DNA from: Boletus sp. NGJ
Taxonomy: Eukaryota; Basidiomycota; Agaricomycetes; Boletales; Boletaceae
Reading direction: 5' to 3'
Assembly (NCBI GenBank): GCA_019096195.1
Contig: JAGTXK010000190.1
Location: 310,001 to 374,000, forward strand
DNA length: 64,000 bases
The notes under the pieces were generated by a model that saw nothing but the letters and a program-made list of their open reading frames with translations, was not told the origin of the DNA and ran no database searches. The translations under genes and the position numbers were made by a program. Position 1 is the stretch's first letter. Each line of letters starts with the position of its first letter. This document shows positions 24,401-35,169 of this stretch, one piece after another.

Positions 24401-26963
24401 TTATTCCGAGAGCGACGAGGAGAGTATCAAGGCGTCGAGGATCTCCAGTCGGGCGGGTTGGTCATCCGTGGCGTCCTTTGAGGATCGGAGGGAGATGGAC
24501 GAGTTTGAATCGCCGAGGACGCCTGTCGAGTATGATGAAAAGGGCGTTGGCGCTGAGTTTGAAGATGTCAAGGTCGTCGAAGTCATCAAGGAGATCGAGG
24601 TGATCAAGGAGGTAGAGGTCGTCAAAGAAGTCATCAAGGAAGTTGAAGTGGTCAGAGAAGTAGAGGTGATCAGGGAAGTAGAGAAACCTGTCGAGGTCTT
24701 CAGGGAGATCGAGAAGCCGATTGAGGTGGTCAAGGAGGTCGACAGGCTGGTCGAGGTCATCAAGTACGTCGATAAGCCAGTCGAGGTTGAAGTCATCAAG
24801 TATGTCGAGAAACCAGTCGAGGTCACCAAGTACGTCGAGCAACCGAAGCCGGAAGTTCGGGAAACGTCGATACAGACGGATGCCCTGGGGCCGCTCACCC
24901 CTCCCAGTGCCTCAGCTGCAATTCCTCTCTCCACGCCTTCTTCGGGGAAGCAGGATATGTCGAGCTCTTCCATCACGCCCGTCGCTCATGCTGCCGCTCC
25001 GGGCGCACCTAAGAATCTCTACAAGGTTGGAACAAGTGGACAGCAGTTCCAATTTGTGGCGTCCTCACCGCCAGTCTCACCTGTCTCGGGACCAACCTCC
25101 CCTGTCACTTCTATCAGAGACTCCGTGGTCGCAACGTTCAACATGATTCAATCCCGTGTAACCCAATCTGAGCAACGACAGTCTATCGAATCCACTATTC
25201 CTGCCACCGTCGAAGACCCTGTGAAACGATCCCGTACGCCGTCGAATGTACCTTCGGTGGTTGACAAGACACGTCCACCGACGATGGCCTTGCCCCCTCC
25301 TCCCCGTCAACCTCCTCCACCCAACAGTATGCCTCCACCGACGTTTATACCCGAGAGAAGATTCCCAACGACCTCGTCTGGTTCGGGTGATGTTCCTCCG
25401 CCAAGACCCTCGTCACCCCCACCACCAGAGCTCATTCAACGGGCGACCACCCCAACGTTTGGTGCAATGCTCTCCGTGAACAACAAAGGGTCGTTTGGCC
25501 CGAGACAGCATGGATCGAGTATGCCTCCTTCATCGAATATCCGCCAGCCGCCGTCCACGAGCAGCTTCAGGTCTGCCGCGAATGCTGCTGCACATGCACA
25601 GAACTCGCATCCCCCTAGGTTGCCATCATGGAACGTTCGGGAGACGGAACGCAGGGAACTGTCCAGTACTTCCCTCACCTCGGACCGCAGTGCGCTCTCT
25701 CCGCGGTCGTCGATGTCATCGGATCACAATCCGTTCGTGAACCGCGGGCACACCAAAGGCGTAACTGCTATATCTGCCCAGGGTGTGGACCAGACTGGCG
25801 GTGCGACGGATCCTAGCGTCATCCATGCCATTACTCAAACGATGATCGGAGAGTTCTTGTACAAGTATACAAGACGCGCGATTGGGAAGGGACACGGAGA
25901 GAAGCGACACAAGCGATTCTTTTGGGTGCATCCATACACCAAGACGTTGTACTGGAGCTCCGCTGATCCCGGCTCGTCAAACGTGTCCGAGTCGAGTGCT
26001 AAGAGTGGTAAGTTCGTTCTTGTGCGCGACGTGATGGCTTCGCTGAGCAGTCGATTGATGCGCTCTATTCGCAGCTTACATCGAAGGTGTACGTTCGGTC
26101 CTGGATCCCAACCCCATGCCACCTGGGCTGTACCAATATAGCGTGGTGATCTCGACTGCTCAAAGGGAGATGAAGATCACTGCACTCACGAAGGAACGTC
26201 ACGACATCTGGCTAAATGTGGGCTATTTCTGCCTCGGCTCCGCGCGCATGACAGTTTTCTGATGGATACCCCTTTTCAGGCTCTCAAGTATCTTTTGGCT
26301 CGTCCCCACCCAAACGTGGCTGCGCCCCCGAACGAGAATGGTCTGGCTCCTGCGAGTCCCATGTCACACAGCGTCGAGTTCACGGACGACGACCATCGCC
26401 ATCGGGTTGATTCGAGTCCCCGAAGCCAGCGAAGCGACCGGAGCAGTCACAATGGCGTCAGCACGACGCCTCGCGGAAAGCGGAGTCGCTCCCAGATGTC
26501 CGTCGGGGGCTCCCTTGGCAAGCGCACTGGAACGCCTGCAGCAGAATATCTCCGGTGGGCCGCGCCAGAGAGCCCGTACAGTCCCACCCGATCGTTTGAG
26601 CAAGTCTTGTCGGGGAATGTGCATGATGACGAGGACCTCGAGTTTGAGCTGCATGGCGGGTCGCAGTCAGACGATGGCTACGAGGGCCTCGAAAACGTGC
26701 GCGCGTGCTGTGATGGATTGCACACAGTTGGCCCTTCGGGACACCATCATCATCATCCCCATCACGAGCATCTTGATGTCAATGGACCTGCGCGGCCCGC
26801 CTCACCAGCGTGGTCCCTTCGATCACGCACGGGGAGTGCACACTCTCACGAGACTGGTGGTGGCCTGTTCTCATGGGGTAGGGGAGACGATGGTAAACTC
26901 CGGTTTGGCTCACGACGATCAGCAAGGACGGTCAACACGGTCAATACGACAGGGGACCGATAA
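21413..26963 (+). CDS. NUM1: NUM1/ApsA/Mcp5-type cortical anchor with C-terminal PH domain
   Basis: In other fungi these proteins sit at the cell cortex, bind membrane through a PH domain, and anchor dynein and mitochondria for nuclear migration. ATG 21413 starts MASASDGLSATLSPLP. Short exons encode coiled coil (QLLLDNKEKQLQQAG, RRLQSLLGERDKAIQDM). A long exon from 22495 continues coiled coil (LESEHKRLTKLL), then acidic and Ser/Pro-rich disorder, a glutamate/valine repeat (24556-24845) and proline-rich tracts. The PH domain spans about 25805-26310: MIGEFLYKYTRRAI, RHKRFFWVHPYTKTLYW, then ERHDIWLNALKYLL. Introns at 21752-21959, 21999-22069, 22212-22273, 22442-22494, 26008-26074 and 26218-26279 all keep phase. 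The stop is at 26961-26963, giving about 1,670 residues. No myosin or kinesin motor is present, which excludes those alternatives. Confidence 0.88.
24556..24845 (+). repeat. Degenerate tandem repeat inside NUM1 (V-E-V-I/V-K/R-E units)
   Basis: About 290 bp encode roughly 95 residues of short units such as EVIKEVEVVKEV, EVEVIREVEKPVEV, EKPIEVVKEV and KYVEKPVEVTKYV. The period is about 5 to 9 residues and the units drift from KEVEV toward KPVEV/KYVEKPVEV. The DNA repeats around gtcaagg and gaggtc. NUM1-family proteins often carry internal repeats between the coiled coil and PH domain; this one probably makes an extended charged rod. Confidence 0.85.
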
Positions 26964-27463
26964 TGGACTGTTGTTTCTCACTCGCCCACATACCACTCAC
27001 GCGTTTCACTGCTTGTGCTCGTTTTACTTCATCGGCTTGGGTATTCTCTCTTCTTTTCCTTCCTCCATATTTTACAGCTCTCGTTTGAGTCATCCTACGC
27101 TCCCTTGGTAATTTTCGCTATCGCTTTGGACACGCTGTCACATCGGCTCATACCACTTTTTCCTTTGTGTTTGTTGTATGCAGGCTTTTTCTTTTCTTTT
27201 CGCTACTGAATTTTCGTTATCTTAATACCCACCACGTCGCTCCTTTAGTACGCATTACCGGAAATCGATCCACCTATCGTCTAACCTTCTTCGTTCACTG
27301 TAAATTTACTCTTCATATACATGCTATCCATTCATCCCATCTGGCGCATGGAGTACAACATGAAATCGTGTGTCGCGTGAAACGAGAATAAAATAAAATA
27401 AGGAATCAACGTCAAGCATCTAATAACCGAGTATCACGTGGTACAGCCCTTTCACGCACGCTG
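26964..27463. other. Convergent 3' flank of NUM1 and YVH1, 500 bp
   Basis: This T-rich segment holds the 3' untranslated regions of two convergent genes. An AT-rich aataaaataaaataagg stretch near 27388 could carry polyadenylation signals on the plus strand. No gene was seen. Confidence 0.5.
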
Positions 27464-29407
27464 CTACCCGACGATTTCGTCGACTTTGGAGCGATGAATG
27501 CAAAAGCCCTGGGCCGTCTTATCGTCAACACACGCACGCACGCGGAATGGGGCAGCGTTTGCTTACGGGCGTCACCCACGCTTTACATCCACAGCATACG
27601 CCCGCCCAATCATAGTTGCCAATCTTGATCCCGCATTTCTTGTTTGGGCAGATGATCTTGCCAGAGAGCTCTCCGCTTGCGAGCGCCGGCTCCATCCATT
27701 TCATCTTGTGCCATCATTGTCAGTCAGAGCTCGTGGCGAAGGAAAGAAAATAAAATAAAGGTAGGGAAGAAGGAACAGGCATTACCGGTTCCACAAAGTA
27801 ACCCGAACATTTCGAGTTCACCAGTATCGGAGGGACTCATCCCGGCGACTTTGGAGCCGTTCAAGCCCGTCATGCTCAGACTCGCCGCGGTGCGCAGCGC
27901 GGCGAGCTTCGGATTGGAGGAGAGCTGCGCTGCGAGGTCGGTGCTGCTCGCGTATTGTGTTCCCCCTGTGGAGATGGGCTGCGGGGACGAGGTGCGCTTG
28001 ATCGTGTCGACTGATGGGGATGACGCACCCAGCGCCTCGGGCGATTCGACTGCATCATCCGCCATACTCTCTTCGAGCGCATGTGACAAGTCCCGCCCGA
28101 TAGCCTCCATCGAACGTCGTGAGGGCCGAAAGGGCCATACATCGCTGCCCGACGGACGGCGTGAAGGCGGGTTGAGCGGCGCGGCGGTACTACTCGCGGG
28201 CTCGTCGGCCTCCGACTCGTCCGCGGTGTCTTCGGTTTCAAGGGCAGACATGGAGAGGGACTCGAGGAGTCCACGGCCGCCGAGGGCAGCGAGAACGGCT
28301 TGCCGTCCTTCGCCGATCCCGTTCGATCCCGAGTTGAGGCGCGAGCGGGGTTGACTCGTAGACGGGCGGCGGGAAATGGTGACGTTTAAACTGGCAGATG
28401 GACGTCGGGAGAGCGGGGCAAAGGGGATGGCATTGGAAGGACGTCGCGATGGGACGGGCGATAAGGAGGGGAGGGCTGGCGTCGGTGGGCCGAGTTGGCC
28501 GTGATCGAGCATGTGTTCACGGGTTGCGAGTTCCTGTCTGCGGAACGTCTTTCAGCACGCGAGTCGTAGGTGGAATGGGTCACGTACCTGCACATTTTGC
28601 ATCGTATTCGTCTGCTTGGGACGATGACAGGGGTATTTGGCGCCGATTCGGATCCGGGCGTCTGTGGATATCTTGCAAACATGTCGCCTGGCGGGACGGA
28701 ACCATCGCCATCTAAAATAATTAGATTAGCCTCGGGATGATCGCACGTGGGTAAGGGTTCACTCACTCATCACTTCTTCGAGTGTTCTCTCCATGTAAAA
28801 CATCCGAACGGGCTTGGACCTGCGAGAGATCTTGTAGGACGCCTGATGGAATATCTCGAGTTGTTGGAGGAAGCCTTCGTTGGGGCTGCTCGTATGAGTC
28901 TCTCAAAGTGCGGCCGAAAAAGCGTGGGTGAGCTCACTCGGTGTGCGGGCGCACGGCCCTGATCGTGTCGAGGGCAGCGGATGGATCTAGTTTGCGGGTG
29001 TACATCAAGTAGGCTGCGACGATGGTTGCACTTCTGCCTGGAAGCGGTTCATTCTACACCGAGTACGTTGACCAGGACGACTCACTGATGCCAGCCTGAC
29101 AGTGCACGAGCACGCCACGGCCCTTGTCGAGTTCCTTCTGGATGAAGGATATCGAGGGCAAAAAGTGGACGAGCACGTCTTCGTCTGCACTGTCATCGAT
29201 GTTGATCTGGTACTTGTTGAATGTCTGGCGAGAAATAGATGTATCTGTCTTGAACCATAACCTGAAACAGAGGCGACGCACTGCGTTGATCGTAACCTTT
29301 CCTCGCATCGCCGTCACCACGCTAAAGATCTTTCTGGTCTTGAGGGATTCTACATCGAGGGCGCTCGGCAGGTTGCCGATCCATAGGTGAGGGACTATCT
29401 CGTCCAT
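27464..29407 (-). CDS. YVH1: Dual-specificity phosphatase YVH1 (DUSP12-type)
   Basis: YVH1 is needed for late 60S ribosome assembly (release of Mrt4 in yeast) and carries a phosphatase domain plus a zinc-binding tail. ATG 29407 starts MDEIVPHLWIGNLPSALDVE. The catalytic loop HCQAGISR (HCx5R) is complete but is split by an intron between AGI and SRSATIVAAYLMY. Then come RAVRPHTDPNEGFLQQLEIF and the first zinc site around IRCKMCRQELATREHMLDH. A long Ser/Arg/Pro-rich insert follows, then CSGYFVEPMKWMEPAL, GKIICPNKKCGIKIGNYDW, GVCCGCKAWVTP and the end FCIHRSKVDEIVG, TAG at 27464-27466. The frame slips by one base at the GGG run 27832-27834 (CCC on the coding strand); with CC it reads MSPPILVNSKCSGYF. 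The last exons are therefore real but out of frame as given. Confidence 0.9.
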
Positions 29408-29615
29408 TGTAGATTACTGTTGTGGTGGTCGTGTCTGCCGTCAACGTGGGGGATAGCGGTCGCAGTTGAGGAGTGCTAGCTCGACATGCTCTTGGCGTTG
29501 ATGGTTCCGATGACCGTGGAGCCGCTCCGCAGCGCGCACGTTGGGAATGGGAGATTGGTAAAATACAGAAATACATCGCCACTACTATCGTACTATCTCC
29601 AAAGCGGTAAACCAC

Positions 29616-30117
29616 CTAAAGTACAAAGGCCTTCATCAATTTTGCGAGTATCGACTTGCGTTTGCGTGGAACAGCGGGTGGAGCTGGCAGTGGAACTGGC
29701 AGCAACGGCGAGTTCATCGCCTGTGCCGCTGATATCAGTTCCCGTCGACACTCATTACCACTCTACAACCGACTCACCACGGGGGATGGCGGCGAGGAGT
29801 GCGAGAACCGAGATCGTGGTTCCTCAGTTGACCCAGACGAGAGACAGCAGCCTTCTTCAACCTCCTTTTCAAAATGGGGCCCTGGGATGACGAGCAATGC
29901 AAGCGCGAGCTGTGAACGCTGTCGTTCTCGTAGAGTGCGTCGTCGTTCTTGCACGCACGCGCTTTGAGCGGCCAAGAGCGTGAACTGCTCATCCAGATGC
30001 CCAGTCTGCCTTTGCGTTGACTGGCATGACGTGTCTGAGTGTCAAAGGGAAAGGACGCCGAGATGAACTTGCCTGGGTGTGTTCGTTGAACGAGGGATTT
30101 GGCCATGGCCGCCGCAT
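29616..30117 (-). CDS. Candidate small unknown protein
   Basis: This is a possible three-exon gene. ATG 30117 reads MRRPWPNPSFNEHTQ and ends at a perfect GC-type donor (CAG followed by gcaagt). It then joins in phase to TGHLDEQFTLLAAQSACVQE and a basic/glutamine stretch (RRRTLRERQRSQ), ending near SPPSPVV at a gtgagt donor. A last open block reads ELISAAQAMNSPLLPVP, PRKRKSILAKLMKAFVL with a stop at 29616-29618 and looks like a genuine C-terminus. The last junction is one base out of phase unless a C is dropped from a CCCCC run, as in other genes here. I do not recognise the family. It is divergent from nothing obvious and lies 209 bp upstream of YVH1 on the same strand. Confidence 0.4.
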
Positions 30118-30964
30118 AACGAGCGGAAGTATGAGAGAGCTTGGATGGGAGCACCCCGGAATATAAATATTGGCCCATGGGGGGACCCTAACTGTTTAAC
30201 ATCGGAATTTAATCTGACAGTACTTGATGATAGTAGGATCCCGTGGACGTGTCGCGTGTCAAGCAGAAACCAAGCGGTCTGGCGTTTAAGACCAATGACC
30301 ATGCGAGCGTACCCGAGACAGTTGCGCTGGCTCAAATGTTTCAGAGATAATTCTCTCGAATTGACCAGAGACAGCGCGTATCAGTGTCTAGAAGTTCTGT
30401 GAGTAGTAGGTATGTCTCTGCCATGTCATCACTCAGTACTCCTCAGTACTGGTGGTAGCTCGTTTACGGCTACAGCATTCAATTGGCAGCGAGATACAAA
30501 CCTTTAACCATCCAAACTGCAGCGCAGCCTCTGCAAGACACCGGCAAAGGAAAAAAAAGAATTAAATGTCATCGGCCATTTAACGTTGTTCTACTAAATC
30601 CATTTAATAATTATGCGTGCCTGCACTCGCTTCAATTCGACAGGCACTGGCACCCGTACCGTCCCCGCCGCTTTGAATCGTTCCAAGTCGATAGATCCCT
30701 ACGGGCCTACTCCAAACCTCACGCTTGGATCGCATACAACCTTGAACGATACGCCCATGAAACGTAACATGCGTCCACGACACTTTCCAGAGAGGCATTC
30801 CGTATCGAAACCAGCATCCAGTGTCATCGAATCAAGGTTTCCATTCCTTTCATTACTCGTACATTTATCCGTTCATACAACACTGCACAGAAGAAACTAC
30901 GACGAATATGGGTGATACGCTAGTGTTAACAATACAGTCAGAGGGTCGTGTGTCACTTTCCAGT
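30118..30964. other. Intergenic, about 850 bp
   Basis: The plus-strand frame 30613-30915 has no recognised motif. AT-rich ttaaatgtcat and tttaataatta stretches occur near 30560-30610. No supported gene. Confidence 0.45.
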
Positions 30965-31558
30965 TTACACAGAGAAAATCTGCTGCCCGTCAGGCTTTCG
31001 CTCAGTGGGTGGGCGTTGGTCAGAGGGACCGCGAATGATGCGATAGGGGTGCACACGGGTGCCTTTTTCGACCTGCCGCTCGCGCTGACGCAGTCGTTGG
31101 AGCGCGGGGCCAACAAGGAGGAGAGGTTGAGGTGGGGGCGCGTTCCCCGCGGGCGGGGGTGCGATCAAGACAACGGCGTCTGCGTTTTCGAGCGAGGTGG
31201 GTGAGAGACGGACTCTCGCACTGGGGAATGGCATCAACGGAGACGGCGATGCCAGTGCCGGTGCGGGGGTGTTCGTGCGTGGACGCAGATAGGTGGTGGG
31301 TGAGGTCAATTCCTCTGAGGCCGTGAATGGGGAGATCAAAGGTTGGTGTCGCTGTGGATAGTTGGGCTGTCTGAAAGGGACAAGGGGCTGTTTGGATTGA
31401 TAAGCGTTTTGGGGTCAGAACTTGAGGAAAAGGGCATATACCAAACGGTTGACGTCGTTCGGATCGTACGATTCGTGAGTGCGGGGGGGTGGAATGTCAC
31501 CGCGAGGAAGACCGAGGGTGTGGAGAGGAGGGAGGGTAGGACGGTTAGAGTGAGCCAT
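30965..31558 (-). CDS. Unknown proline-rich protein, two exons
   Basis: ATG 31558 begins MAHSNRPTLPPLHTLGLPRG and runs to DPNDVNRL. A 54 nt intron (31388-31441, gtatat..cag) joins it in phase to PLVPFRQPNYPQRHQPLISP. The product continues with PTTYLRPRTNTPAPALASPS and ends KPDGQQIFSV with a stop at 30965-30967. It is about 180 residues, rich in Pro, Arg and Thr, with no membrane span or signal peptide, so it is probably disordered and cytosolic or nuclear. The intron removes an in-frame stop, which supports it. It is divergent from RPC19 with 221 bp between starts. I do not recognise the family. Confidence 0.6.
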
Positions 31559-31779
31559 CTATCTAGCAAGGCCTGCCTTGAAAAGTAAAGATACAGGAGA
31601 CAAGATGCGAAATTTACCGACGCCAGGGAACTGAACGCATTTTATAGGAGATGCATAAAGGAATCGGCAAAGCAACGGTCCATTGTGATAAACAAAAAGA
31701 TGTCTGTTTGTACCTGTTTGTGATCCATTGAGCACCTATGACATTCCTTTTCGGGAAGTCACCTAATTGTCTCGCCACC

Positions 31780-32391
31780 ATGGCGGAGGTCACTCAAAAA
31801 ATTAAGATTGTAGGCTGTTCAATCTTTGGTGCCGCAGCACGTTATGACACCTTGCAGATGAAAGGCGCCACGCCTGATCTCTCCGCCGCCACGTACCAAA
31901 TCTTTGACGAGTCACATACAATGGGCAATGCGCTCCGATGGATGCTCATGAAAAAGTGAGACATACACATGCAGTCCGAATGTCTCTGCTGACCAAAACA
32001 ATCGACAGTCCAAAAGTAGAGTTTTGTGGATACAGGTGAGTCAGTGTTGCTCTGTTCCCTCTTGGTGACGGGTCGATCTTGATTCCATTGTCCCTCTGGA
32101 CTTGCCCGATCCCCCGAGGGCTGCATTGTCCGACCCGCTGATAACTTCCTTGCATAGTGTACCGCATCCTTCCGAAAATCTCATTCAGTTACGTATTCAG
32201 ATGTATGGTGCGTATCTGCCTCGCTCTGCTTGGCTACTTCTGCGCTTACATGGTGCTCAGACAGGCTTTCGTCCCTTGACGCACTTCTCGAGGCACTCTC
32301 GCATCTCGATGACGTGTGCGACAGCATAGAGGAGAGATATCGCACTAGTCTCGCAGGGGGCCAATATGAACGGTGGCAAGAAAAGAGTTAG
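31780..32391 (+). CDS. RPC19: RNA polymerase I/III subunit AC19 (RPC19)
   Basis: AC19 is the smaller of the alpha-like pair (with AC40) that nucleates assembly of RNA polymerases I and III in the nucleus. ATG 31780 lies in a strong context (gccaccatgg). The family block TYQIFDESHTMGNALRWMLM is followed across introns by KNPKVEFCGYSVPHPSENLI, QLRIQMYDRLSSLDALLEAL and CDSIEERYRTSLAGGQYERW, ending QEKS at 32389-32391. The three introns (31956-32008, 32036-32157, 32208-32260) all keep phase. Length is about 130 residues, as usual for fungal AC19. The gene is convergent with the unknown minus-strand gene ending at 32440. Confidence 0.93.
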
Positions 32392-32439
32392 AGTCACAGC
32401 GGACGATCTGACCACCAGCATGTACAGAACAAGCACACA

Positions 32440-32974
32440 TCACTTTGCAATCTCGAGACGGAAGATCCACTTGTGTTTGGCGGCTTGCAACGCGATATCC
32501 CCGAGACAGAATTGCTTTCCACGACCATATTTCCAAGGTTTCCTGACTAGCGAAACGATGACCGTCGGGCACTAACAGCAAACATGAAGCTTACCTCCAA
32601 TTAGGGTATACCCAGCAATCGCTCCGTCAATGATGACGCATTTAGGCAGCTTGTGCAACGTGTTTACATGGCCAACGAGCAGTGTTTCGATTGTCCTCTG
32701 ATAAAGTTTGATCTAACGGCGCCGATGGACGTGTCAGTTTCACTGGAACACGTACCGTTATGGACGCTTGCACGACGGAAAACACGTTTCTAAACAAGTG
32801 TCAGTTTGTCCGCGGTTCTAGAAGGAAGCGAATATACCCTTGTCCGAGCTCATCCCGGAGACAGACCTGTACCACAGTACCGGACGAGGAGTTCGGGTCG
32901 TGAGCGAGGTCGAGCGTGGGGATGAAGAGCAAATGAGTCCGATTCAATTGTAACGTGTACCTTTCCGATTCCAT
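32440..32974 (-). CDS. Unknown multi-exon protein, convergent with RPC19
   Basis: ATG 32974 opens MESERYTLQLNRTHLLFIPT, then TLDLAHDPNSSSGTVVQVCL and RDELGQG. Phase-consistent introns join this to NVFSVVQASIT, RTIETLLVGHVNTLHKLPKC, VIIDGAIAGYTLIG and RKPWKYGRGKQFCLGDIALQ, ending KHKWIFRLEIAK with TGA at 32440-32442. That gives about 150 residues without membrane spans. I do not recognise the family. Another small open exon (VKRLGDPYGIGK, about 32960-33000) and a block from ATG 33161 (MKSHFHLDTRH) lie just upstream, so the true start may be farther upstream. The 3' end sits only 48 bp from the RPC19 stop, which fits a compact convergent pair. Confidence 0.5.
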
Positions 32975-33039
32975 ATGGATCTCCCAGACGTTTCACCTGC
33001 CAGAGTGTCCAAGTGATAAGAGGGAGATTCTAGACGTTC

Positions 33040-33522
33040 TCACGGTATACTTCCGCCAATTTGCTGGCAGTACGCGGGACGGTAGTGGGGTATAGAACAG
33101 CCTCGGAGAGGCGTCGGATAACTCACAAGTGGCGAGTGTCGAGGTGAAAGTGGGATTTCATTAGCTGAGGATGAGAGTATACCGACTGGACGGTGTACAG
33201 ACGCCAGGCAAGTCCACATCAACATGATTTCTATTTCCTTGTCTTTCGACTTTCCACGAAAAGTACTCTTGCTTTCACTACCATCCAAGAGAATAAACAA
33301 GACCTTCCGAGGAGAGGTGACGTGTCGCGCACCGACAGGATCATACTTGACCGCGGACAGCTTGGGACTGTTCAGCCGGACTCGTTTCGTGGTGTAAAAG
33401 AAACCCGTCTGGGCGGTTGAGATCATTCGAACGATGACCGTTCTGTGGCTCAGAGTTATAGCATAGCGCTCGTCGAACAAGATGCCTGTTGTAACGTACC
33501 TTGCCTTTCCGCCTTTTGCCAT
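33040..33522 (-). CDS. Mitochondrial ribosomal protein bL33m
   Basis: bL33 is a small protein of the mitochondrial large ribosomal subunit. ATG 33522 gives MAKGGKAR, then a 55 nt intron (33443-33499 region) leads to TVIVRMISTAQTGFFYTTKR and LNSPKLSAVKYDPVGARH. These match the family core (ISTAxTGxFYTT and KYDP). Family members are only about 55 residues and usually finish shortly after a KYDPxxxxHVLF block. Here a VLF-containing stretch follows but the exact last codon is unclear. The open frame nominally runs to 33040, which is almost certainly too long; a true end near 33280-33340 is more likely. It is divergent from the J-protein gene. Confidence 0.75.
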   Translation of the reverse strand: MAKGGKARYVTTGILFDERYAITLSHRTVIVRMISTAQTGFFYTTKRVRLNSPKLSAVKYDPVGARHVTSPRKVLFILLDGSESKSTFRGKSKDKEIEIMLMWTCLASVHRPVGILSSSANEIPLSPRHSPLVSYPTPLRGCSIPHYRPAYCQQIGGSIP

Positions 33523-33678
33523 CCCGTCCGTTTTTTTTTTTCGTGAGCAAGAAACCAAGAGGTGGTGGTAAGTCGATAATTTAGGCAACCAGCCCGTATT
33601 GCATAAGCTAAGCGCACCCCAAGTTACTCATGTCCATCACCACCTCGTACATCCGTCCAGGGCCAAAAGATCTCCGAC
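33523..33678. promoter_or_regulatory. Bidirectional promoter, bL33m / J protein
   Basis: The two divergent start codons are about 156 bp apart. A T10 run lies at about 33532-33541, close to the bL33m start. No TATA box was seen. Confidence 0.5.
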
Positions 33679-34999
33679 ATGGCCCCCGCAGCGCCTCACA
33701 GAACCTGAAGAGAGCCCCTACGAACTGCTGGGACTCTCACAAGAAGCCACCGACGCCGAAATCCGCACTGCCTACCGCACCCGCTCGCTCAAAGTTCACC
33801 CTGATCGTGTGCGTCCCTTTTGTTCAGTCTCGTTCTTCGTCTCGTTGCTCACACTGTATGTTTTCAGAACAGAAATGACCCTAATGCAGGTGAGCGGACT
33901 TGTGGCGCAGATAGAATCGTCTGATTCATTGGATGTATGGCACACAGCCCAAAAGTTTCATGCGCTCACGGTGGCATCGACGCTGTTACTCGATCCGTTG
34001 CGACGTCTGGCATTGGATGCTCAGCTTCGTCTTGCTGCCGCAAAGAAGGCGCGCTTTTCCGCGTATGATAACAAGAGGAGAGTCCTGGTCACGGAGCTCG
34101 AAGAACGCGAACGCGCGTTCAAGAAATCGCGCTTAGAAGAGGAGGAACAAAAGGCTGCGAGAGAGGGTGAGAACGACCGTATCAAGGAGGCAGGTAGACG
34201 GTTGAGGGAGGAGAGAGAAAAACAGCTAGAGGAGCTGACGAGAACCAAGGTCGAGGAAACGCGAACAGAGGCAGAGGAGGACGCTCCAGACGAGAATGCT
34301 CCACCACCACTGGGTCCCTACGACACTACCATTCGCGTCAAGTTCACACTTTCGGCGTTCCCACCACTCAGTACAGCTTCTGCGCTGGCCTCTCATTTGA
34401 AACGCTTCGGGGAAATCGATGAGGGCGCTGTCGTATTGTCGATCAAACCCAAGAAAGCTAGTAAGAAAAAGAAGTCGCAAGAAAAAGGCGCGGATGAAGC
34501 GGGGCAAGGTGAAGGGGAAAGGGTGGTAAATGCTGTGGTCCCTTTCTCCCAAATAAGTGCTGCGTTCGCGGTGGTTTCCAGTGGTCCTACGCTTAAAGAG
34601 CAAGGTATGGAGGTGTCGTGGGCTGGTGGCTCAGAGCCGCCAATACTGGGGTGGTTACGCGACAGGGGTGAGCTCGGCGGAAAATTCAAAGGGAGCATAC
34701 CGTCTGCAACACCCCTCGACGGTGTGCCGGGAAGAAATCACCGGAATGAGGGCCGAACCGACGAACCGCAGGCAGCCAAGTTTTCTACATTCGTATGTTT
34801 ATGTTTCCTCATTATTCATCCATGCTTACGATGTTTGTTTGAACAGCCCACTACATTCCCTGCTTCACCCCCGCCAGAGCCGGCCAAACCTACCAACATC
34901 TTGGATTTCGAATCCTTGACGCTTCTACGACTACGTGAGGCCGAACGCGCACGATTAGAGCACGAGATTTTGGAAGCAGAGGCGAGAGGAGACGCTTAG
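33679..34999 (+). CDS. J-domain/RRM protein, DNAJC17/Cwf23-like
   Basis: Proteins of this type (human DNAJC17, fission yeast Cwf23) join a J domain to an RRM and associate with the spliceosome. The J domain reads EESPYELLGLSQEATDAEIR, AYRTRSLKVHPDR with the HPD motif. Two short introns follow, giving NRNDPNAAQKFHALTVASTL, LLDPLRRLALDAQ. A charged coiled coil (ELEERERAFKKSRLEEEEQK) and an RRM-like part (TTIRVKFTLSAFPP, LKRFGEIDEGAVV) come next, and an intron precedes the end HEILEAEARGDA (TAG 34997-34999). ATG 33679 (MAP) is the natural start, but it is in frame with TEPEESPYE only if one C of CCCCC (33683-33687) is surplus. No other in-frame ATG precedes the J domain. Confidence 0.85.
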
Positions 35000-35169
35000 T
35001 TGGGCTGCCTCTAAAGTACTATAGTTCGTTTGTGACTTGAAGATACGAGCGCTCCCAGGGACCTTGTACACGATCCCGCTCCATGGTAAGCTATCAATGG
35101 ATTCACAAATTGTGTCCCAATTCCATCCGGAGGATGGTCGATGACATCCCATTCAGCGACACCCAACAA

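Noticed and set aside
24401-24976. Minus-strand Ser/Thr-rich frame opposite NUM1
   Set aside because: Its apparent repeat is the antisense of the V-E-V repeat.
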